From positions 18,635,105 to 18,699,104 of the forward strand of contig NC_053404.1 in NCBI RefSeq assembly GCF_016859285.1: a stretch of DNA of 64,000 nucleotides. The letters are read 5' to 3'. Below, one piece after another: positions 11,954 through 40,065 of this stretch. The first letter of the stretch is position 1. Every line of letters starts with the position of its first letter. Source of the stretch: Xiphias gladius (Eukaryota; Chordata; Actinopteri; Istiophoriformes; Xiphiidae). The notes under the pieces were generated by a model, which was given only the letters and a program-made list of their open reading frames with translations, did not search any database and was not told the origin of the DNA. The translations under genes and the position numbers were made by a program.

Positions 11954-14164
11954 CACACACACGTAGCTCATCTGCGCAGCTATCCTTGTTAGGACATTGC
12001 ATAGACTTCCATTCATCGTAGACCGCCTGACTGTAACCCTAGTCCTAACCTTAAAGTTGACCCAACCTCAACTCACGCCTTACCCCAAACCATAACCAGG
12101 ACCTCGGACATGACGTTTTGCGATCATTAGGACCGGGCTTTGGTCCCCATGAGGACTACTGGTCCCAACAAAGGTCGGTGTTTATACCGGAAAGGGTCCC
12201 AAAGAGGTGACTAAAACGTGGACACACAAACACACGCACACACACACACACACACACGCACACACACGCACACACACGCACACCACTAAATGAATGAGTT
12301 TTTGTCTACTGTGATTAGCTGACAGTGGGTGTGAAGGTCTGGAGCCCTGAGGTTTAAAGAAGCGCCTCAGCGGAGTCTAATCAGGGTAGTCGTCTATAAT
12401 CCTGTCATTACCACCAGCCTGCAGTGAGAACCCTTGCGCTGCTCTCTACTCCCGTTCCTAACTGCTGTTTTCAGCTCTTTAACTTTGACTCTTTGAAATT
12501 CTCCCAGCATCCACTGGAAAGTACCACTCTCCACTTTCCTCTAACCTACTCCCACCTGGTTCTCTCAAAACCTACGAGAGCCTGACGTTTATAAAATCCG
12601 TTTTTAAACAAGGGGGACCTGATTCAAAGGCAGACCCAGACTGAACAGACCAATTAGACCTGATTCAAAATGTGGCCCACCACAACAAACACTAACAGAG
12701 TACAAACACAAATATGAAAAAGACAACAATATAATAATAATTTCCTCAGAAACGAATGTGAATTAAAATAAATTCCAAAAATATTTGTTGCCTCAAAGAC
12801 GATTTTCATCTCCTATGATAGATACAGAAGATAATAATTTTCTAATCAATTTAATATCTTTGAATCAAATTTAAAAAAGTGATCGTTATTTAAAAGCATC
12901 ATTTATAAAAAAAAATATAATAGCTTACTGATATCCTACAATATCCTCGCCCTCGGTGATTATGATATAAAACGTGATCAGCGCTGATACCGAGTACACT
13001 CGGCTGTGGGACATATCCGGAGACCGTATCCGATAACACTGACTGTAATTTGGACCCAGTCTGGACCCAGATCTGGGCTTCTCAGAAAAGAGAGGACCTC
13101 TGGAGACCCAAATAATGCCCTTGGTTCTCTCAAAACTAAGCTTTGGTGAGGACAGAATATACTTCTTGTTTTACTTTCAGTAAAAACGTGACAGGAGCAG
13201 ATACCGCACTTTACCAGCTCAGCGGCGATACCTGGATGCAAATTACTGCTGTCATCCAGAAATCCGGTCATGTCTTAGCCTCTCTTGCGCCTACTGTTCC
13301 TGCGTGAAGGCGTAAATTATGTTCTTGCATAGAGGAGATGGCCTCTGAAAAATCCCACCGTGGCCGCTTCCCTCAGCAGTCAGCGATGGCATAAAGCAGA
13401 GGACAAGAGAATAAATTAGTGTCGGCAGCTTTAATGGACGATGTTGAGATGCCAAACCTGACTGGAGCCTGTCGAGATCAAATAATACATGGGTTCATTA
13501 CTCAGCTTTCAAACTCAAGTCTTTGAAATGTATGGAGTCATATTCTTGACGGTCGTCAACTCTGCAGCCCCAGAATGAGCATTCAGATTGCCTGGGGGCG
13601 TTTGATGCGGTCATGGATCAGTTATGCTGGTATGCATTTGAATCACTCATAAACACACTTTCCTTCTGGTATCGTATCCGAAATCTACCTTGAAGTGCTT
13701 TCACTTCCTCATATCCAGACAGCTGGAAGTTGTTTTGATACAGAACACCCTGCTCTGCAATTTACAACTCAAAGGCTAATTTCCTCACTTTGGAGCAAAC
13801 TCCCTTATATTACGTTTACATTTGCAGAATCGTACCTGTCTGATGGCATGCAGCAGTTTGCCATAGGAGTAGAGGATGACGCTGAACGGCAGGAGCAGGC
13901 AGAAGGTGAACAGGCAGACGATGTAGGAGATATTGTTTGGCGTCTGGGTCCTCCAGTCAACCGAGCAGGTGGTGCCGGGACCCTCGGGACCGTATTTGCT
14001 CCAGCCCAGCAGCGGAGGAACAGTCCAGGCCACGGAGTACAGCCAGGAGAAGCAGATCCCTGCCAGCACTGGGCGGTAGTCTCGGCCGTCGGCCATAGTG
14101 GGCGCCATCATGGTGCAGTAGCGCTCGTAGGACAGAACGGCCAGGGAAATCAGGGAGACAATGC
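3964..14164 (-). CDS. tmtops: TMT (teleost multiple-tissue) opsin, partial gene
   Basis: A seven-transmembrane, retinal-binding GPCR of the encephalopsin/TMT class, thought to act in non-visual light sensing. Two coding exons are seen: 13836-14164 and 3964-4197, separated by a 9.6-kb intron. They splice in phase (RQ|VRS) and encode TM3 end through TM7. Landmarks are SYERY (the E/DRY region), GPEGPGTTC with the second extracellular-loop glutamate and cysteine, CWLPYG in TM6, the retinal Schiff-base lysine in LLAKFS, and NPFIY in TM7. ISLAVLSYERY, CLFTFCLLLPF and MVVTMVVCYLVCWLPYG fit TMT opsins better than OPN3. The first exon (TM1-TM3 start) and the C-terminal tail exon are not visible. The former may be in the gap at 18501-19000, the latter left of base 1. 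I cannot assign the paralogue (tmtops1/2/3). Confidence 0.88.
6316..6650. repeat. Fold-back repeat family B copy 1
   Basis: Contains GAGTTTGACATTTTGGGAAAT, then CCTAGCTTAGCTGAAAGACG, and 130-160 bp later CAGTCTTTATGCTAAGCTAAG. The two ends are partly inverse complements, so the element can fold on itself. Related copies: 19925-20110, 25138-25450, 36475-36780. Confidence 0.6.
7436..7870. repeat. Dispersed repeat family D copy
   Basis: Carries AAAGTACTCATTATGCA, GTAGTGGAGTAGAAGTA and TACCCAAGTACAGTGTTAG, the recurring motifs of a common fish intronic repeat. Non-coding. Confidence 0.5.
8613..8648. repeat. CA microsatellite
   Basis: Uninterrupted AC dinucleotides of about 36 bases. Confidence 0.9.
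10085..10270. repeat. Dispersed repeat family C copy 1
   Basis: Carries CACCAAATTTCGTGGCAATC followed by CATCCAATAGTTGTTGAGA. A second copy lies just downstream (10330-10470) and an inverted one near 39030-39200. Very common in percomorph fish DNA; class unknown to me. Confidence 0.6.
10330..10470. repeat. Dispersed repeat family C copy 2
   Basis: Shares CCAAATTTAATGGAAATCC and CATCCAGTAGCTGTTGAGAT with the copy at 10085-10270, same orientation, so the pair is a local direct duplication or a nested double insertion. Confidence 0.6.
11885..11951. repeat. Long CA microsatellite (about 33 units)
   Basis: Nearly perfect AC run of about 67 bases. Confidence 0.93.
11985..12285. repeat. Repeat with TAACCCTAGTCCTAACC core and CA tail
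   Basis: Begins AGGACATTGCATAGACTTCC, passes through TAACCCTAGTCCTAACC, then GGTCCCCATGAGGACTACTG, and ends in a CA run (12232-12283). This arrangement is typical of a common fish interspersed repeat and is not a telomere tract. Confidence 0.6.
13836..14164 (-). CDS. tmtops: tmtops exon: TM3 end to TM5
   Basis: 329 nt, enters in phase 1 (needs one base, giving Gly) and leaves in phase 0. The acceptor is TTCCTCAG and the donor is CAG|GTACGA. Encodes IVSLISLAVLSYERY (TM3 end), TM4 with WTVPPLLGW, extracellular loop 2 with PEGPGTTC, and TM5 ending at LLHAIRQ. Confidence 0.92.
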
Positions 14165-15385
14165 CTGAGGAAGGGGAAGTACAGAACAAGTGGTTAAAAT
14201 CCACTTTTGGATTTGCAAAACTCTTATTTTAATGAGGAAAGCAAAAAAAAAAAGGCAAGGAGGAAATGGACGAACCATTTCCTCCATACAGACTGTAATA
14301 GACCAGGACTAGCTTCAAAAACCCTTACACTTAGACAACAAGTAGACTCAAGTAACTGTTTGAAAACACAAAGAGAGGGAAATTCCCCATCAAGACCACA
14401 TCAGAACAGGTCTAGATCACAAACCACCTAGACTTGTCAAATCTGGACTAGATAAACAGGGACAGTTTAAAGACTGCGACTTGTGAAACCTTTATTCTAG
14501 TTGTGAAAATTCTTGTTAATCAAGCGCTGGTTTGATTTGGGTAAATGTGTGGGTTTTTTAAGCTGGACTGGGTCAACTGTTGTCTAGATGGAGAAAAAGC
14601 AGTGAATTTGTTTTGTTTTTTTCATTTTTATTCATTTATGTGGTTTAAAATAAATTCAAGGTTTCCCAAATCTGAAAGCAAGTGGCGTACCCCGGAGCAG
14701 CAATTTTTTTCAAAACTGGAGCATCTGCGTTCTCTTCCGCTCCAAGGCTGAGGGCGAGCTGCATTTGAAGTAAAACTTCTGCCTGTTTCGATCACTGGAA
14801 GGGCTCTTCCGTTTGCACCTCTAGGGCACAAACGTCCGATGGACAACACGACCGACATTTGCTGTGCTAACGAGCCGCAACTATGTGCGACCGGTCAACA
14901 GTCCGATTTACAAACTCAACAGGAACGTATCTTACTTCCCTCCGGACACTCTTCTGTCTGCTTCTGCCTGTATATTTGTATGCTCATAAAACTCAGAATT
15001 ACCATAAGGTTTCATTCAAGTTTGAACTTTTTCATCTCAGGCAGATGTGCCCCTGAATCAGCTCGCAGCGTGTTAAACAAATCCGCTTCTTTTTTTTTTC
15101 TTTGTATCTTTTCATATTCTTTGTTTGCATTAATAGTGCCACTACACATCCCTTTGGATTAAAAAATACTGGGATTATTCATCAAATTCGCTTCAATATC
15201 TGGTAATTGTGGCCAGCTAATGTGTTTTGAGAAGTTTGTTTTTAAACTTTGTGAAGATATCCTATCCAGACGTTTTCTTTTAATTCTGTACAGTTTATTG
15301 ATTTAATTAGTTTACTGTATTATCATTTGCATTTTGAACCAAAACCTATTCAGCCTAGTCAAAAACTATTACAAAACATTGAATT

Positions 15386-15926
15386 AGAGGGCTACAACTA
15401 CTGTTATTTTAATCACTGATTAATCAGCCATTTACTCTCCTGTTTAATCTATTCTATTTTTAATCTTCTGATGTATTTTACTCATCTTAAAACCTGTTTA
15501 TGTGTCTCTTTTTATATTATCTTGTTATATTGCCTTATTTTTATTATATTTTGTCTTGATGCTTTGTATGTCTTATGTAAAGCTCTCTGAATTGCCTTGT
15601 TGTTCAAAGGTGCTATACAAATAAACTTGCCCCGCCTTCCCTTGATTAATTGATTGGTCTGTAAAACTACAGAAAACAATAATAGTAAAAAAAAAAAAAA
15701 AAATACCAATCACAGTTCCATAGAGCTTCAGGTAATGTAATAAAATGTCTTGTTTTGTCCGACCAACGGTCTGAAATAAAAAGAGAATCAAATTAATATA
15801 ATGTAAAATAAGGAAAAGCATCAAATTCTCACAACCGCGAACTTGGACCCATCAAACTTTTTGCATTTATGCTTGAAATTTTTTTGTTGATTCATAAATT
15901 GATTAATCAACTAACCACTGTAGCTT
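15386..15926. mobile_element. TIR-type repeat family A copy carrying an inserted LINE tail
   Basis: The left part (15386-15435) starts GGGCTACAACTACTG and contains ACTGATTAATCAGCC. The right part (about 15640-15926) resumes with CCTTGATTAATTGATTGGTC and ends TTAATCAACTAACCACTG. Between them lies an L2-like 3' tail. This looks like a nested insertion. Confidence 0.5.
15436..15635 (+). mobile_element. L2-type LINE 3' tail
   Basis: Ends GGTGCTATACAAATAAAC after TGTAAAGCTCTCTGAATTGC, the characteristic 3' end of fish L2-like LINEs. No coding part is visible; it is a 5'-truncated copy. Confidence 0.6.
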
Positions 15927-16338
15927 TCATGAATTCTGAAATTTAAAAAGTGTTTTTGTACATTTTATATGAAATAAATAAGGCATTTTTCCTACTTCCA
16001 GCTTATTTTCAGTCAAACCTTGGATCGAACCCTGAGCTCTCTGTTGTGACTCAACCTAAATCACGAGCTACTTGTATCATTACATCCTCAGTGGCCAGGA
16101 AATTCATCATTATAACCTGTTCACACTAAACAAACGCGAACGGAAACTCCCATTAAAGCAAAGGCAGACAGCAGCACAGCCGTGCGGAATCTTGTTCTAC
16201 GTGTTAATTGCTAATTGATGAACATGTGCTACTGGATTAAATCACTGCTAAAGTCTTAAATCAGAGCTAATCAGCACATGCGAGCTAAAGTGCTGGGCCA
16301 GGGGCACTTTACCTCCATTACACTGAGTCTCAGTCTCT

Positions 16339-16340
<2 letters not shown>

Positions 16341-16378
<38 letters not shown>
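16341..16378. repeat. TG microsatellite
   Basis: Uninterrupted GT run after CTCTCTCTGT. Confidence 0.9.
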
Positions 16379-16381
<3 letters not shown>

Positions 16382-18500
16382 TGCAGGTGGATTAGGAGGG
16401 CTCTCGCTATTCATTACTGATGCACTCTGGTCAGATAAAGCATGTTGACTTCACAGGTCTAACCTTATGAGTTAAACAGTTAATTAACATATTGAACTGA
16501 AATAATAAAAGATTACAGTATATAACAGGGGATGTTTAATTAAAAAAAAAAATCAACAATATAATACCTAAAACTGAGTCGTAAACGGATATTGAGAAAA
16601 AAAAAAAGGTGTACATGTCTATCAATGTCCGTACGCGGAGAATTTCCGTATAATTTCAGTATCTCCGATTATTGTGGTTGAATAAATTGCAGTTCGCTGG
16701 TATGTTGCAGGTGCAGGCTAAAGAAGTGCTTTTGAACACGGACACCCCCCTAAGGACTTGTAGGACGATTAAGAAGTTTGGAAAGAAGAAAAAAACATAT
16801 CTGTAGTGCCCAAAATGGTCTTTTTTTCCCTTTTTTTTTTTACTCAATTGTAATCTTTGCATTTTCCTGTAAAATTTCCCTCTACATGCCTCTAAAAACT
16901 AAATTAAACAATTTGAATTGAACAATTTAGGATGGGGACATCACTCTTTTGTTAAACTGCTTTCAGCTCATAGACATAAGTAACCCGTGAAGAGGGGTCT
17001 ATAGCCAAGTAAGTAGAGATGGCTTGGCTATAGAGGGTCAGTAAGGAAAACTGTGTCACATCAATTATCATATGCACAGTAGATGTAGGTGCAAGGCTAT
17101 TTGAAACCGTCACTGATGAAAAGAGTAACGTCTGCACACTGACTCTAAACCCTTAGATTTATTAAAGTAAACAACGTTTCCAACCCAGTCGGATCTTTGT
17201 CAGGTCAAAATCTATTGACTGATTGTAAATTATATATGGGGGTACTTACTGTGAAGCTGCATTCAATGAGTTTAAGCTACTTGGGGGCACTGGAACAAGA
17301 GGAATATCAGACGCTTTGACATATCACCACTTTGTGAAGTTGATAAAGCTACAACGTTAGCAAACAGCTGCCTATTTACACATCCAACAGAAGACGGTAT
17401 CATTCCCTTGGGGTCAGTGCTTCTGTTTACCTGATGAAACCAGCTGTCTGCCGCTGCACGAAACAGGGTTGATCGGAGCCAGCCCATTCCAGCCAAAATC
17501 CAAAAACAATGCGCTAAAAGGGGCTAAAAAGCTTCGTGGAGCCTAGGAGAGCTGCAGTTTTATATTCTAAATCTCTGTAGGTCCATCACAACAAACACCA
17601 TCTTTCACACTAGACATAGTCATTTGATCCATTATTAATATAACAAATATTGATTAGCGCAGCTTCAATGTTTTGCTCTCCTGTCTGCCAAATGAATAAT
17701 TCAATAATTGCCAATGTGATCAGAAAAATAAGTGTGTCGTGATCTTACAACAACACCACAATCATTATTTTTGCCTCATTGTGTTAACGTCTATAGTCAG
17801 CAGAAAAACATCGGTCTAATCTAAAGTTGATTATTTTAAATGAACTGTTGATGACCAAAGGCACACTATTAATTACTTGCAGGCTTTGCAGAGGCAAGAA
17901 AAAAAATAAAGTGTTGAGATTGTCAAATAATTATGTAACCACGGGTGAACAAATCTGAAAAATGAGAACGCCCATGGCGTTTCCTGTCTACTACAGTGGG
18001 TTCTTTTAAAATGAATGGTCTGCTGCCTCAGCAACAAGGCATCTTCTCTTACCAGTGCCCATTTTTCCGTTCATTTCCTGTAATGATTGCACGGTCTCTA
18101 CTCTGAGCCTGGTGGTGATTCAGGGAGCAAATCAGTCCCTAACGTTGGCTTTGATTCAAACGGGGCCCACTTTGATTCTCCAGCATGCATTTTAATGGGT
18201 TTTTCACCTGCGGCCAGATTCTTCTCCACCCAGCTCCGCAGTGGTGTGGAAGAGATTTAAGGTAAAATGAATGACCCACTGTCCCAGGCCTGAGTCAGCA
18301 CAGGAGCGAATCACCTTTCCATGTTTCTTGAGTTTGCGTTCTCTCTCTCTCGCTCTCTCTTCATCTCATCTCAGTCTTTTTCTGTGTCTCTTGTTTCTCT
18401 TTCTGTCTTTCTCAATCTGTAACAAACTCTCGCTCTCCCTCGCTGCATCCTTCTCTCTCTCTGTTACTTTCTATCTCACCTCTGACTCCCTCTTGTTCCC

Positions 18501-19000
18501 NNNNNNNNNNNNNNNNNNNNNNNNNNNNNNNNNNNNNNNNNNNNNNNNNNNNNNNNNNNNNNNNNNNNNNNNNNNNNNNNNNNNNNNNNNNNNNNNNNNN
18601 NNNNNNNNNNNNNNNNNNNNNNNNNNNNNNNNNNNNNNNNNNNNNNNNNNNNNNNNNNNNNNNNNNNNNNNNNNNNNNNNNNNNNNNNNNNNNNNNNNNN
18701 NNNNNNNNNNNNNNNNNNNNNNNNNNNNNNNNNNNNNNNNNNNNNNNNNNNNNNNNNNNNNNNNNNNNNNNNNNNNNNNNNNNNNNNNNNNNNNNNNNNN
18801 NNNNNNNNNNNNNNNNNNNNNNNNNNNNNNNNNNNNNNNNNNNNNNNNNNNNNNNNNNNNNNNNNNNNNNNNNNNNNNNNNNNNNNNNNNNNNNNNNNNN
18901 NNNNNNNNNNNNNNNNNNNNNNNNNNNNNNNNNNNNNNNNNNNNNNNNNNNNNNNNNNNNNNNNNNNNNNNNNNNNNNNNNNNNNNNNNNNNNNNNNNNN
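18501..19000. other. Assembly gap (500 N)
   Basis: Exactly 500 unknown bases, the usual size for a gap of unknown length. It is flanked on the left by a CT-rich simple repeat. The missing opsin first exon could lie here. Confidence 0.99.
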
Positions 19001-19924
19001 TGTGTATGACACAGGTAGTAGCAGGTATTCACAGTACATAAAGTGAGGCACATACAGTATACTGCCTTATTTATCTCCATTCATTAAAAAGCATCACCGC
19101 GTCTCGAGTCCTTGGAGCGATGAGTCATCCGAGCAGTTGAGTATCGGCGAGTTGATCCAAATGACATCAGGGGCACGTCAGCAGTTGACTGCTGCTCAGC
19201 GTGTCCTCCTGCTGTCACTTCCTGAGAGGCAGACAGAGAGGGAGTTGATGTCACAAGTACCTGGTTATTAACAAATCTGTGATGTAACTGCAAATCCTTT
19301 ACTGAATAGTTTAAGGAAAAATGAAAATATAGATTTCTCCCCCCGAAATTTAGGATGCTGTAAAAGAAGAAACTTTAAAAGCTGCACTAATAAAGAAAAT
19401 GTTTATATTATCAATGGAACAAATTAATGCATTTAATGTGAAAATAGTCCCATATTGTGATGTACCCACAGAAAACTATCATCAAATCTGTAGTACGTCT
19501 TTTGGCTTATTGTTTCGTGTTTGCGTATGCAAACTCTGCTTCATCAACCTTGGTTTCAGTCGCAGCAGGCAGCCGTTTTGACCCAAGAAGCTTTGATAAA
19601 CCGACCGTACACCGACTACCCAGCACCAAACATCAGACAAAGTTATCAGCAGCTTATAACAGCTGAAGAGCTGGAGATTTTCCCCAAGTGTTGGTGGGGT
19701 CCAAAACAGCTCTAAACGGAGAGTAAAGATTGAAGACTTACATTCATCTGGTGGTTAAAAACAGAACGCGAAACGAATGCTAATGCTGCACCATTTCTAC
19801 TACATGTGTAAATGCAAAAAAAAAAAAAAAAAAAAAAAGGAAATTAGCAAATGTGGCTTTAATAATAATAGCAGCTTTGATAATAAGAGTGATAGTAAAA
19901 CATAAAAAATAATAATAATAAACT

Positions 19925-20110
19925 CATTCATCGTCAGAGCCTGGCTGTTTCCTCCTGCCTCCAGTCTTCATGCTAAACTAACCTAACCATCTCCTGGCTC
20001 CAGTGAAACACTTAGCACCGAAACATGAGAGTGGAACCATCTTCTCATGTAATTCAGTGAGAAGCAAATAATCATGTGTCCCAACTCTAACTGTCCAACT
20101 ATTCCTTTAA
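19925..20110. repeat. Fold-back repeat family B, partial copy
   Basis: Contains CAGTCTTCATGCTAAACTAAC and CAACTATTCCTTTAATGTGG, matching the right half of the copies at 6316-6650 and 36475-36780. Confidence 0.5.
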
Positions 20111-20909
20111 TGTGGATCAAATTTAAATGAATTCAGTTACTGTAAAACTGTACTGTAAAAGTAAAATAATGTAAAGTACAAGAAATAAAAGTAAAACTCA
20201 AGTGAAATCAGCAAAGGAATAATTTAAAAAAAAGAGTTACATTAGCATAATGGTGATAAGAAATGCCATGTCTACAGATAATGTGACCCAAGATGTATAA
20301 AATTAACAAAAGTGGTCCCAACATTGAACCCTGAGACACACCATAACTGACTCGTCAAAATGAAAATGTAACATGAGGAAATTACTTGAGAAATGGTGCT
20401 GGCTCACTGAGTTAAAGGAAATTTAACGTCTCCTAGGGGGTCAGACGGCATGTTGGCACTCAAACCGGGTGTCTTAACAGTGGTAGGAGCACCAGACGGA
20501 CAGGCAAGCGGTGGAAGAGGAGCAGATGGAGTGACATTGTCATCGCATGTGTGGTTGTACGGTTGAAGGAACTCGGACGGGGTTTGTAACTATTGCTGCA
20601 TCATCATGTTTTGAAACTCAGCAACACATTAATCATAAACACAGTCGATATAATGAAGAATGCACGGAGGTATACACTTGGGAGAGAAAACAGCTGCGGC
20701 ATACTGTACAGTGCTGACTCGCTTACTGTTCATTTTTCACACCTAGTACAAAAGACTTTAATAAGAACCTTAACAAGGGAAAAAAATGTCTTTTCTATTT
20801 TTGTATGTTCTATTATTCACAAATTTTTAACTGAGGCACATTATAACAAAGGTTTTGAAAAGTGTATTCCAAAGTTTCACTTGCTTAGTTTTACTTACTG
20901 AGTTTTTTC

Positions 20910-38065
<17,156 letters not shown>

Positions 38066-38096
38066 ACCGTGGCGGCTCCTCTCGTCCTTCGCCTTG

Positions 38097-38129
<33 letters not shown>

Positions 38130-39029
38130 GCTCTCCCTTTTTTTTCCGTCTAGCTGCTATTCTGAAGAGGCGTTAGCTCTATCGCCGCGCTCGTGCTAAT
38201 CTCCTCTCAGCTCCGTGACCTTCTCCGCTCGAATCGATGCGCGCATGCACACACAAACACACCGGGAAGCATTTGACGCCACTCCGTCCAGTTGTATCAC
38301 CTACAGCTATCTAACAACTCTCTCTGTCTTCCCTCCCACTGGTTCTTTCTCTCCCTGCTGACTCACGACTTCCTGCAGCGTCGGACACCTCCATACTTCC
38401 AAGCTCCCTCTCCATCTTTTCCTCACCTCCTCTCCTCTCCTCTCCTCTCTAGCTCTCTTTCCCCACCTCCTTCTGGCTCCGTAGCCGAGCCCCCTGTCTG
38501 ACGTTAAATAATTCAGCAGCTCCTAACTGGAGGATGAGACAGAGAGAAGGGGATCTTGGAGGAGGGAGGGCAGTAAAATGTAGATGCGAATGGGGTTGAC
38601 ATATGGATGGGTAAATGGATGGATGGTCAGGCCAAAGTAATAAATATCAGGGAGACAGTTCCCAGCATGTGTTTGATAGACGCAGATGGCGTTTAAGCTT
38701 GACATCAACCCAAACAAGCTCAACATTAGTGAAGGATGGATGGATAATGATGTAAAATCAGCTTTGGGCGCCGGTTTGAAGCGATTTCAGGATTCGGGAT
38801 TTCCCAGCTTCTCAAATGTGCGGACTTGCTGGGAATGAAATATTCTTGTTGGGTTTGGGGCTGCACGTTTAAAGATGTCACACTGGGCTCTGGGAAATTC
38901 GGATTGGCAATTTTTCATAACATTCTGAAATTTTATAAACTAAATCACTGATCGATTGAGGTCAAGCAATAGTGAAAACAGGGCCCTTTTTTTTTGGGCC
39001 GTGCCGGTGGACGCCAGTGTCCGTCTGTC

Positions 39030-39200
39030 CGCCGATCCAATGAAATCTTGTACAGACATTCAAGGTTCCCAGGGGATGAATTCTACTGACTTTGGTGATC
39101 GCCAAAGCGTGAGGCTCCGAGGGAAATTTTCCAGACAACAATTAGATTGGCAGTTTTATGGCCATGGAATTTAGTACAGGCATGCATGTCCCCTTTCATC
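39030..39200. repeat. Dispersed repeat family C, inverted copy
   Basis: Contains CCAATGAAATCTTGTACAGA and TGACTTTGGTGATCGCCAAA, the inverse of the copies at 10085-10470. Confidence 0.5.
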
Positions 39201-40034
39201 CGTGGCACTCCCACGCCCCTAACTAGCTCCGTCATCGGGTCTAAATTTTACTTCTCCAGCACTTTGGTTTTGCGTTCCCTCATCAGCCTCCCGTCCTCCC
39301 TTTTTTGTTTAATCCATAAACATTTTAACAGTGGCTGGTGGTCTCTTAAACATTTCTTCATGGGGTCTAGCTGGGAACGTTTGGCCTCATGAGCTCAGTA
39401 TTTCTAAAATCCTGGATATCAGGACCATCTTCGGGTACTCACTGCGCAGCTCTGCTCGTAGCAGCCGTATGGACAAGCGCCCAGTATTCTCTTTAGCTGC
39501 ATCTTGTCCAAACTAATAATGGGTGACAGCTGACACCTACTAGGAGAACACCCGAATGTTTTCCTTTTGATTTATTAATCACATATTTAACTTCAGGGCG
39601 GTTGCAGGGCTTTGACGGGGCTTTTGACTGGGGATGCACAGACAAATGTGATCAACCGTTGACAGCAAAGGCAGGCCAACTGGTGCATGAAGTGCTGCAG
39701 CAAGGGTAGTGTGTGTGAAAATTTCCTGTACGCCTGCACATTTCATGTGCGCGTGTACGTGCATCTGTGGCCTAAATGAGCGCAAAGTAAGAATCGAGGG
39801 CGAGGCTCTAAAAATAGAAACGCTAAATTTAGCCTACATTCACTCGCGTGCAGGGTGAAGTGGCGTGAACGGAGCGGCCTCACTTTCCTCTCATCTCAGC
39901 GTCAAGTGCCTGGCACTCAGGTCAGCAGATTACACTGATGTCTCCCTGTGTGATGCGGAGGAGGAGTCATCCTCCGACCTCAGGTCACTGCCCTTCGCTT
40001 TGACCGCTGGCTAATTACAGACGCCGGGAAACGG

Positions 40035-40065
40035 ATGTGCCCTCTCCAAGATGGAGAGGGCACAT
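40035..40065. other. Perfect 14-bp hairpin with 3-nt loop
   Basis: ATGTGCCCTCTCCA, loop AGA, then the exact inverse complement. No U-tract follows on either strand. Function unknown. The loop is too small for a typical microRNA precursor. Confidence 0.8.

Larger units (their letters stand above)
4198..13835 (-). other. tmtops: tmtops intron (9.6 kb)
   Basis: Non-coding. Holds CA/TG microsatellites (8613-8648, 11885-11951, 12232-12283), several dispersed repeats (6316-6650, 7436-7870, 10085-10270, 10330-10470, 11985-12285) and otherwise AT-rich sequence. I see no exon or RNA gene in it. Confidence 0.6.
14165..18500. other. Upstream opsin intron/flank, no exon recognised
   Basis: Should contain or lead to the opsin first exon, but no TM1-TM2-like minus-strand reading was found. 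Holds a TG microsatellite (16341-16378), a TIR-type repeat with a LINE tail inside (15386-15926), and a CT-rich tract running into the gap (18335-18500). Confidence 0.5.

Noticed and set aside
11985-12120. TAACCCTAG-like units suggesting interstitial telomere repeat
   Set aside because: Units are irregular and the block matches a common interspersed repeat layout with a CA tail.
11885-12283. Regular short repeats as a possible CRISPR array
   Set aside because: Dinucleotide microsatellites in a vertebrate genome; no spacer-repeat structure.
13695-14168. 157-codon plus-strand open frame
   Set aside because: Antisense shadow of the tmtops exon, whose protein similarity is unmistakable.
18271-19080. 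Long frames across the gap
   Set aside because: Built from 500 unknown bases and CT repeats.
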